Below, piece after piece: positions 13,347-19,660 of a stretch of 22,714 bases of DNA. Numbering within the stretch: the first letter of the stretch is position 1; each line of letters opens with the position of its first letter. The DNA is taken from NCBI GenBank assembly GCA_003131925.1, contig PKWC01000229.1, positions 45,491 to 68,204 of the forward strand, read 5' to 3'. The notes beneath the pieces were generated by a model. It had not been told where the DNA came from, made no database searches, and saw only the letters and a program-made list of their open reading frames with translations. The position numbers and the translations under genes are program-made. The stretch is from Alphaproteobacteria bacterium (GTDB lineage: Bacteria; Pseudomonadota; Alphaproteobacteria; Micropepsales; Micropepsaceae).

Positions 13347-14147
13347 ATGCCGATCACCATCGGAGTTTCCATGCCGCCGCAGCGCGGAGACATGCCCCGG
13401 CTTCGCAAAGCCTGGGAAGAAGCCGACGAATTGGGTGCCGACCGCATCTACACATTCGACCACTTCTTCACGCTGGTCATGAACAATCCCAATCCGACCT
13501 TCGAGGAAACACACGGGAAGAGCTTCGAAGCTACCTCGATCCAGGCGGCGATGGCCGTGACGACGAAGCGCGCGGAAATCTCCTGCCTTGTCCATTGCAC
13601 CGGCTATCGCAATCCCAATCTGCTGGCGGATATCTCGCGCACCATCGATCATCTTTCGGGTGGGCGTTTCGTGCTCGGGATCGGTTCGGGGTGGTTCAAG
13701 CTCGATTACGACGAATATGGCTATGAATTCGGCACGGTCGGAAGCCGGCTCAAGAAGCTCGAGCAGGACATCGAGACCATCAAGGACAGATGGACGAAGC
13801 TGAATCCACGACCGCTCAGGCGTATCCCGATTCTCATCGGCGGCGGCGGCGAAAAGGTGACGCTTCGAATCACGGCCAAGCATGCCGATGCCTGGCATTC
13901 CTTCGGCGACGTCGAGACGATGACACGAAAATCGCAGATTCTCGACGAATGGTGCGCAAAAATCGGACGCGACCCGAAAGAGATCGTGCGCTCCACATCG
14001 GTTGGCCCGCTGATCGGCGGAATCAAGGCCGATCCCGAACCTTATGTGAAGGCCGGCTTCACCGATTTCGTAGTCCATGCGCGTGGGCCGGACTGGGATC
14101 TCGGCGCCCTGCGCGAGATTCTCGCCTGGCGCAAGGCGCGCGGGTGA
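13347..14147 (+). CDS. LLM-class F420-dependent oxidoreductase
   Basis: The start at 13347 (M-P-I-T-I-G) gives 266 residues; the frame further upstream is antisense to cofD, and an AGGGAT lies about 9 nt before this ATG. The luciferase-like fold is shown by G-A-D-R-I-Y-T-F-D-H-F, T-K-R-A-E-I-S-C-L-V, R-T-I-D-H-L-S-G-G-R-F-V-L-G-I-G-S-G-W and P-I-L-I-G-G-G-G. These motifs are typical of F420-binding LLM enzymes that transfer hydride to or from diverse substrates. Its stop overlaps the GTG of fbiC by 4 nt, so it is translated with the biosynthetic gene and almost surely uses F420. The substrate is unknown. Confidence 0.88.
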   Translation: MPITIGVSMPPQRGDMPRLRKAWEEADELGADRIYTFDHFFTLVMNNPNPTFEETHGKSFEATSIQAAMAVTTKRAEISCLVHCTGYRNPNLLADISRTIDHLSGGRFVLGIGSGWFKLDYDEYGYEFGTVGSRLKKLEQDIETIKDRWTKLNPRPLRRIPILIGGGGEKVTLRITAKHADAWHSFGDVETMTRKSQILDEWCAKIGRDPKEIVRSTSVGPLIGGIKADPEPYVKAGFTDFVVHARGPDWDLGALREILAWRKARG

Positions 14148-16573
14148 GGACACTGCTTTCTTCGCGCGACGCGCTTCTCGCGCTCATGGGGGCGCCATTG
14201 GCCGAATTGTGTGGTGAAGCGAGCCGGATGCGCGATGTGGGGCACGGTCCGATCGTCACCTATTCCCGTAAGGTCTTCATCCCGCTCACCCATCTTTGCC
14301 GCGATGTCTGCGGGTACTGCACATTCGCGAGACCTCCGAGGCGAGGCGAGCGCTGTTATCTGAACCGCGAGGAGGTCCTCGCCATCGCACGGGCAGGCGC
14401 GGAAGCTGGTTGCGCCGAAGCGCTCTTCACGCTGGGCGACAAGCCGGAGTTGCGGTACCGCCAGGCGCGCGAAGAACTCGACGCGCTCGGTCACCCGACG
14501 ACGATTTCGTATCTCGCGGAGATGTGCGGTGTGGTGCTCGACGAGACGGGACTGCTGCCTCACGCCAATCCGGGCGTGATGAATGCCGACGACATCGCGA
14601 GCCTGCGCAGGGTGACCGTTTCGCAGGGCACCATGCTTGAAAATATTTCGCTGCGGCTTTGCGAGCGCGGCGGCGCGCATTTCGGTTCGCCCGACAAGGA
14701 TCCCGCTCTGCGCCTCGAAACAATCCGTCTGGCCGGCGAGACGCACGTGCCATTTACGTCGGGCATCCTGATCGGCATCGGAGAAACGCGCGAGGAACGA
14801 TTGGACTCACTGCTCGCGTTGCGCGACTTGCACGAGGCTTACGGCCATATCCAGGAAGTCATCGTCCAGAATTTTCGCGCCAAGTCCGCCACGCGCATGG
14901 CGGATGCCGACGAACCCGATCTCGACGATCTGATGTGGACGATCGCGATGGCCCGTCTCGCATTCGGTCCCGAAATGAACATCCAGGCGCCGCCCAACCT
15001 GAGCGCGAGGGACTATGGCCGACTGATCGAGGCCGGAATCAATGATTGGGGAGGTGTGTCGCCGGTCACGCCCGACCACGTCAATCCGGAAGCGCCATGG
15101 CCGCAGCTCGACGCGCTCCGCCGCACGACCGCCGCGCAGGGCAAGAGTCTGGTCGAGCGCCTCGCTGCCTATCCTCCTTACTGCGTCGATCTCGCACGCT
15201 GGCAGGATCCGGGCCTGCATAAACAGGTGCGCCGCCATTGCGATGCGTCGGGCTACGCGCGATCGGATGGCTGGACTCCCGGCGCGCTCGCTCCGCCCAT
15301 GACCGATCTGCAGCCGAGCCGATGGCAACGGCCGGTCGATTCCGGCATCGCCCGCCTGATCGATCTGGCGTTGGCCGGAGAGGTGCTCGCGGAAAGCGGA
15401 ATCGTGCGGCTCTTCTCCGCGCGCGGACCGGATTTCGACGCGGTTTGCGCCGCGGCCGACGCATTGCGCCGTTCCGTTTCGGGCGACACAGTACGCTACA
15501 TCGTCAACCGCAACATCAACTACACCAATGTTTGCACCTACAAATGCGGCTTCTGCGCTTTCTCCAAGGGCAAGACGTCCATCGACTTGCGGGGAACGCC
15601 GTACGATCTCGCGCTCGAAGAGGTTGCGCGACGAACGCATGAGGCCTGGGCGCGCGGTGCGGTCGAAGTCTGTATGCAGGGCGGCATCCATCCCGACTAC
15701 ACGGGCGAAACCTATCTGGAGCTGTTGCGCACGGCGAAATCCGCGGTTCCGGAAATTCACGTGCATGCTTTCTCGCCGCTCGAAGTCATGCATGGCGCGG
15801 CAACGCTCGGGCTTTCAATCGCCGAATATCTCAGGGAATTGAAGCAGGCCGGCCTCGGCACCTTGCCGGGCACGGCGGCCGAGATTCTGGACGACGAGGT
15901 GCGCGCGGTCATCTGTCCGGACAAACTCTCCACGGACGAATGGTTGAACGTCGTCGGCACCGCGCATGAGGCGGCCCTGCGCACGACCTCCACCATCATG
16001 TACGGACATGTGGAGACGCCGCGCGCATGGGCGCGGCATCTCCTGCGTTTGCGCGAATTGCAGAAACGAACCGGCGGCATCACCGAATTCGTGCCTTTGC
16101 CTTTCGTACACATGGAATCACCGATGTATCTTCACGGACGGGCGCGGAAAGGCCCTACGTTCCGCGAGGCTATGCTGATGCATGCGGTAGCCCGCCTGGC
16201 GCTCCATCCGCTCATCACCAACATTCAGGTGTCGTGGGTGAAGATGGGACCCGACGGCGTGAAGCGTTGTCTTGAAGCGGGGGCGAACGATCTCGGCGGC
16301 ACGCTGATGAACGAAAGCATTTCGCGCGCGGCGGGCACGCAGCACGGGCAGGAATTTCCGCCCGGGGAGATGGATGCACTGATCGCTGCGCTCGGCCGCA
16401 CCCCGCGCCAGCGCACCACGCTCTACGCGGAGGCGCCCCCGGCACAGCAGCGCAAATCCTATAGCGCCGCCGACCTCGCCCCACCGATACAAACCCCACT
16501 CAAAAAAAGAGGTGGGCACGTGGAGACGCGGAGGCGCGGAGCACCAATACACGTGGACGAGGTGATTCGATGA
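14144..16573 (+). CDS. fbiC: Fused Fo synthase FbiC (CofG + CofH radical SAM domains)
   Basis: FbiC builds 7,8-didemethyl-8-hydroxy-5-deazariboflavin (Fo) from tyrosine and 5-amino-6-ribitylamino-uracil. The GTG at 14144 overlaps the upstream stop and gives 809 residues, near the actinobacterial fused form. The CofG half carries C52-x-x-x-C56-x-x-C59 and the CofH half C464-x-x-x-C468-x-x-C471, each holding a 4Fe-4S cluster for S-adenosylmethionine cleavage. Later CofH blocks include M-Q-G-G-I-H-P, H-A-F-S-P-L-E, G-L-G-T-L-P-G-T-A-A-E-I-L and G-A-N-D-L-G-G-T. The last 25 or so residues (after P-I-Q-T-P-L) fall partly in a dispersed inverted repeat and look like an accidental extension. In archaea the two halves are separate proteins. 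Confidence 0.95.
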   Translation: MRTLLSSRDALLALMGAPLAELCGEASRMRDVGHGPIVTYSRKVFIPLTHLCRDVCGYCTFARPPRRGERCYLNREEVLAIARAGAEAGCAEALFTLGDKPELRYRQAREELDALGHPTTISYLAEMCGVVLDETGLLPHANPGVMNADDIASLRRVTVSQGTMLENISLRLCERGGAHFGSPDKDPALRLETIRLAGETHVPFTSGILIGIGETREERLDSLLALRDLHEAYGHIQEVIVQNFRAKSATRMADADEPDLDDLMWTIAMARLAFGPEMNIQAPPNLSARDYGRLIEAGINDWGGVSPVTPDHVNPEAPWPQLDALRRTTAAQGKSLVERLAAYPPYCVDLARWQDPGLHKQVRRHCDASGYARSDGWTPGALAPPMTDLQPSRWQRPVDSGIARLIDLALAGEVLAESGIVRLFSARGPDFDAVCAAADALRRSVSGDTVRYIVNRNINYTNVCTYKCGFCAFSKGKTSIDLRGTPYDLALEEVARRTHEAWARGAVEVCMQGGIHPDYTGETYLELLRTAKSAVPEIHVHAFSPLEVMHGAATLGLSIAEYLRELKQAGLGTLPGTAAEILDDEVRAVICPDKLSTDEWLNVVGTAHEAALRTTSTIMYGHVETPRAWARHLLRLRELQKRTGGITEFVPLPFVHMESPMYLHGRARKGPTFREAMLMHAVARLALHPLITNIQVSWVKMGPDGVKRCLEAGANDLGGTLMNESISRAAGTQHGQEFPPGEMDALIAALGRTPRQRTTLYAEAPPAQQRKSYSAADLAPPIQTPLKKRGGHVETRRRGAPIHVDEVIR
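16516..16541 (+). repeat. Left arm of a 26-bp imperfect inverted repeat
   Basis: This arm lies inside the fbiC coding end and pairs with 16644-16669 over 26 bp with one mismatch. The 102-nt spacer contains the fbiC stop. The sequence is built of GGAG-ACGCGGAG-GCGCGGAG units, a style of dispersed intergenic repeat seen in several alphaproteobacteria. Confidence 0.75.
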
Positions 16574-16643
16574 GGTCTAATAGCGCGCCGCAGGCGCGCA
16601 ACAATTCCCCGCCGGCTCGCTTTGCATTTCTCGCTCTCCGAAC

Positions 16644-16669
16644 CTCCGCGCCTCCGCGTCTCCGCGTGC
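16644..16669 (-). repeat. Right arm of a 26-bp imperfect inverted repeat
   Basis: This is the complement of 16516-16541 apart from one base. It ends 25 nt before the cofE start codon, in the 121-nt gap between fbiC and cofE. In RNA the two arms could form a long hairpin spanning the gap. Confidence 0.75.
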
Positions 16670-16694
16670 AAATCTTTCCCCTTCGCAGAATTGG

Positions 16695-17471
16695 ATGAGC
16701 GAAGCACCATACAAGCTCGAGCTGATCGCGCTCGAAGGCGTGCCACTGGTGAACGCCGGAGACAATTTGTCCGCCATTGTCGTCGAGGCGCTTGCTCGAT
16801 CGGGACTAACATTTGCGGAATGCGAGGTTCTTGTTGTCGCGCAGAAGATCGTTTCCAAATCGGAGGGCCGCCTGGTCCGACTGGCGACCGTCGAACCCTC
16901 TCCGCGGGCACGCGAAATCTCGCGCATCGTCGACAAGGACCCGCGTCTCGTCGAGATCATCCTGCGGGAGTCGCGCGAAGTGTTGCGCATGCGCGCGGGC
17001 ATTATCGTTGTCGAGGACGTGCGCGGACTGGTGCTCGCAAATGCCGGCGTCGATGCGTCGAACGCCAACGCGGATGGCGGCGACGAAAGCGTTCTCCTTC
17101 TGCCTACGGATCCGGACGCAAGCGCCGACCGCCTTCGCGATGAGCTTCGCACCCGCACGGGTGTCGATATCGGAATTGTCATCAATGACAGCATCGGACG
17201 CGCGTGGCGCAACGGAACGATCGGCACGGCGATCGGCGTGAGCGGCCTGCCCGCTCTGCTCGATCTGCGCGGCGAACGCGATTTGTTTGGCCGTGCGCTG
17301 CGCACGACCGATCTTGGTCTTGCCGACGAGATCGCGGCGGCAGCATCTCTGCTCATGGGGCAGGCTGGCGAAGGCCGACCCCTCATCCTCGCCCGCGGCG
17401 TTCCCTATGATCGGCGCGAGGGCAGTGCGCATGAGCTGTTGCGGCAGAAATCGCTCGATTTCTTCCGCTGA
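16695..17471 (+). CDS. cofE: Coenzyme F420-0:L-glutamate ligase CofE (single-domain)
   Basis: CofE adds glutamates to F420-0 using GTP. The 258-residue product covers the whole ligase domain: V-V-A-Q-K-I-V-S-K-S-E-G near residue 50, G-I-I-V-V-E-D-V-R-G-L-V-L-A-N-A-G-V-D-A-S-N at about 101-123, I-V-I-N-D-S-I-G-R-A-W-R-N-G-T-I-G-T-A-I-G-V and a D-L-R-G-E-x-D-L-F-G-R block. The FMN-binding nitroreductase domain fused in mycobacterial FbiB is absent, so any dehydro-F420 reductase step must be done elsewhere or is not needed. The gene lies 121 nt after fbiC with a repeat in between, and 8 nt before cofC. No clear ribosome-binding site precedes the ATG. Confidence 0.94.
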   Translation: MSEAPYKLELIALEGVPLVNAGDNLSAIVVEALARSGLTFAECEVLVVAQKIVSKSEGRLVRLATVEPSPRAREISRIVDKDPRLVEIILRESREVLRMRAGIIVVEDVRGLVLANAGVDASNANADGGDESVLLLPTDPDASADRLRDELRTRTGVDIGIVINDSIGRAWRNGTIGTAIGVSGLPALLDLRGERDLFGRALRTTDLGLADEIAAAASLLMGQAGEGRPLILARGVPYDRREGSAHELLRQKSLDFFR

Positions 17472-17479
17472 TTATCACC

Positions 17480-18055
17480 GTGGCGTTACGCGTAATCATC
17501 CCGGTTAAGCCATTCGATGAGGCCAAGCGCCGCCTGTCGCCGGTGATGGTTGCAACGACGCGCGCAAAACTGGCGCGGAAGCTCTTCACGCACGTGCTGG
17601 CAACTGTGGTGGAATTCGCCGATCCACGAATGGTGGTGGTCATCAGTCGCGCGCCGGAGGTTCTCGCCCTCGCGGAAGCGCGGGGCGCGAAGCCGCTAGC
17701 GGAGACTTCGCGTTCGGATCTCAACGCGGCGCTCAGGCAGGCGGCAGAATTCTCCTTCCAGAAGGGCGCAACGGGTCTGCTTGTCGTCGCAAGCGACTTG
17801 CCTCTGCTTCAAGCATCCGATCTTGCCGAGATGACAGATGCAGAAACTGCGATAGCGTCCGACCGGCACGGGCGGGGCACCAACGCGCTGCTGTGGCCCG
17901 CAAATCCTGCATTCGCGTTTCATTTCGGCGAGGACAGCTTCGCGCGTCATCTTGCGGCGGCAAAAGCAGCGGGATTCGATCCCCGGATCGTCTCGCGTCC
18001 CGGGTTGGCCCATGATGTGGACGAGCCCGAAGATCTCCTCGATCTATCGATCTAA
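17480..18055 (+). CDS. cofC: 2-phospho-L-lactate / PEP guanylyltransferase CofC (FbiD)
   Basis: CofC activates a phosphorylated C3 acid (2-phospholactate, phosphoenolpyruvate or 3-phosphoglycerate, depending on lineage) with GTP to supply CofD. The 191-residue protein starts at a GTG 8 nt after the cofE stop. It shows the nucleotidyltransferase opening I-I-P-V-K-P-F-D-E-A-K-R-R-L-S, the L-V-V-A-S-D-L-P-L-L metal-binding strand, D-R-H-G-R-G-T-N-A-L-L and the closing P-G-L-A-H-D-V-D-E-P-E-D-L. Its last 12 nt overlap the end of the convergent fgd-like gene. Which C3 acid it uses cannot be read from the sequence alone. Confidence 0.92.
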   Translation: MALRVIIPVKPFDEAKRRLSPVMVATTRAKLARKLFTHVLATVVEFADPRMVVVISRAPEVLALAEARGAKPLAETSRSDLNAALRQAAEFSFQKGATGLLVVASDLPLLQASDLAEMTDAETAIASDRHGRGTNALLWPANPAFAFHFGEDSFARHLAAAKAAGFDPRIVSRPGLAHDVDEPEDLLDLSI

Positions 18056-19051
18056 CGAGCGCAGAAGGGGCAGCACGCGTTCGGCGTAGAGCTTCAGGAA
18101 GCGAGGCTGGTCTTCACCAGGGGCGTGGAAGACAAGGTGGTTGAAGCCCATGTCGAGATATTCTTTGAGCTTTCCCACATGTTCTTCTGCGTCGTCGGAA
18201 ACGATCCATCGGCTGGCGGTGCGCTCGACGGGCAGCGCGTCGGCAAGACGCTCCATTTCCATGGCGTCTTTGACATCATGCTTTTCCTGCTGCGACAGGG
18301 CGAGCGCGCCCCAATTGCGCGTGTCTTCGAGCGCGCGCCTGCGGTCCGTGTCAAAAGAAACCTTCATCTCGATCATGCAGTCGATGGAGTCGCGCGCACG
18401 GCCCGCTTTCTGCAGGCCCGCTGCCAAATTCGGCAGAAGCGTCTCGGTGTAGAGATCGCGGCTCTTTCCGCTCGTGCAGATGAAACCCTCCGCTTTCTCG
18501 CCGGCCATCCTGGCCATCACCGGGCCCGCTCCCGCGATATAGATTGGCACCGGCTTCGCCGGTCGGTCGTAAATCGTCGCCTTCGAGGTTTGGTAGAACT
18601 GCCCCGGAAAAGAAACTCGCTCGCCGCTCCACAAAGTCTCGATCAGCTCAAGCGCTTCGCGGAAACGCTGCGTGCGTTCCTTTGGTTCGGGCCAGGGTGA
18701 ACCGGTCGCGGGCGTCTCGTTCATCGATTCTCCCGTTCCCATTCCCAGGATGACGCGGCGGGGAAAGAGAACGCCGAGCGTCGCAAAGGCCTGTGCAACA
18801 ATGGCCGGGTGATAGCGGAAGGTCGGCGCCAGCACGCTGGTGCCCAGAAGGACGCGCGAGGTCTTCGCGCCCAGCGCCCCGAGCCACGCAAGCGAAAACG
18901 GCGCGTGGCCGCCGGCGTGGCGCCAAGGCTGAAAATGATCGCTGACGAAGACCGAATCGAAGCCGAGTTCTTCCGCGAGAACTCCGAAGCCCAGCAGCGC
19001 GGTCGGCCCGAATTGCTCCGCCGACGCCTTGTATCCAAATCGCAGCTGCAT
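18044..19051 (-). CDS. fgd: F420-dependent glucose-6-phosphate (sugar-6-phosphate) dehydrogenase-like enzyme
   Basis: The 335-residue product follows mycobacterial Fgd1 (336 residues, compared from memory) along its length: L-R-F-G-Y-K-A-S-A-E-Q-F, V-S-D-H-F-Q-P-W-R-H, G-G-H-A-P-F-S-L, L-L-G-T-S-V-L, G-M-G-T-G-E, F-I-C-T-S-G-K, and N-H-L-V-F-H-A-P-G. The F420/catalytic residues D38, H39, W43 and E108 and the phosphate-binding set K196, K257 and R281 match Fgd1 D39, H40, W44, E109, K198, K259 and R283. It therefore probably oxidises a sugar 6-phosphate and reduces F420. AAGGAG lies 9 nt upstream. It converges on cofC with a 12-nt overlap, placing the F420 reducer beside the biosynthesis genes. 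Confidence 0.9.
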   Translation of the reverse strand: MQLRFGYKASAEQFGPTALLGFGVLAEELGFDSVFVSDHFQPWRHAGGHAPFSLAWLGALGAKTSRVLLGTSVLAPTFRYHPAIVAQAFATLGVLFPRRVILGMGTGESMNETPATGSPWPEPKERTQRFREALELIETLWSGERVSFPGQFYQTSKATIYDRPAKPVPIYIAGAGPVMARMAGEKAEGFICTSGKSRDLYTETLLPNLAAGLQKAGRARDSIDCMIEMKVSFDTDRRRALEDTRNWGALALSQQEKHDVKDAMEMERLADALPVERTASRWIVSDDAEEHVGKLKEYLDMGFNHLVFHAPGEDQPRFLKLYAERVLPLLRSLDR

Positions 19052-19231
19052 TGGGCGCTCTCCTTAAGAAAGTATGACCAGCGGACCGGCCTCACCGCGG
19101 AAACGCACGGCTTCGCGCAAAGGGTGAATGGTTTTGCTTCAAATCGCCATCGAATCTGCGGCATTCGCACAAATGTCCGTTAAAGCGGGAACGCGCAGAG
19201 TGGCGCCGTATCGAGCAGACGGGGCAATGCG

Positions 19232-19507
19232 ATGAAGCGGACATTCATAGCGGGTTTGGTGGCAGGTTCGATGGCGTTTTCAAGCGCCCTGGCTGCGGAT
19301 CCTCCCATCGCTGTCCACTCCGCGTCGCAAACCGCGCGATCCGACGGCTTGCAGACCGTGCACAAGACCCACGCCATCCTGCGTTACGGCTCCGCCACTA
19401 CGGCGCCATGCCAGAGCCTCTCGGACGCATCGTCGACGGTCTGCCTGCTGCTCGCGCTGAACGTCATCCGCATGTCGCAGCAGCCTTTGCCGGGCGGGGC
19501 AATGTAA
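19232..19507 (+). CDS. Small putative secreted protein, 91 aa
   Basis: The frame begins with a well-formed signal peptide (M-K-R-T-F-I-A-G, a hydrophobic run, A-L-A cut before A-D-P-P at about residue 21). The mature part of about 70 residues has two cysteines and no motif I recognise. A GGGG lies about 8-11 nt before the ATG. It is divergent from the fgd-like gene across 180 nt and convergent with the TonB receptor gene. The clear signal peptide argues for a real gene, but the C-terminal half has low information and could be a frameshifted end. Confidence 0.5.
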   Translation: MKRTFIAGLVAGSMAFSSALAADPPIAVHSASQTARSDGLQTVHKTHAILRYGSATTAPCQSLSDASSTVCLLLALNVIRMSQQPLPGGAM

Positions 19508-19528
19508 CCTCCCTGCTTGCCCCGCCGC

Positions 19529-19564
19529 TCCTGCCGACGCATGCTTTTCGCTGCGCCGGCAGGA
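19529..19564. terminator. 13-bp hairpin between convergent genes, possible bidirectional terminator
   Basis: The arms at 19529-19541 and 19552-19564 pair over 13 bp with one mismatch, leaving a 10-nt loop. It lies between the small secreted gene and the TonB receptor gene, which converge here. No clear T-run follows on either strand, so termination activity is only suggested by position. Confidence 0.4.
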
Positions 19565-19660
19565 CGGTCAAACCGGACGTGCGCAGAGCACGCACTTCAT
19601 CATCGGCGACCAGCGCGGCCGGAGAGCCGATTGTGCGTGCGGAGGGCGACGAGCCGTACT

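Noticed and set aside
14807..15793. 328-codon minus-strand open frame
   Set aside because: It is antisense to fbiC, whose two radical SAM cysteine motifs make it the real gene.
19071..19231. Promoter or riboswitch in the fgd/small-gene divergent gap
   Set aside because: No convincing -35/-10 pair or structured element could be seen by eye.
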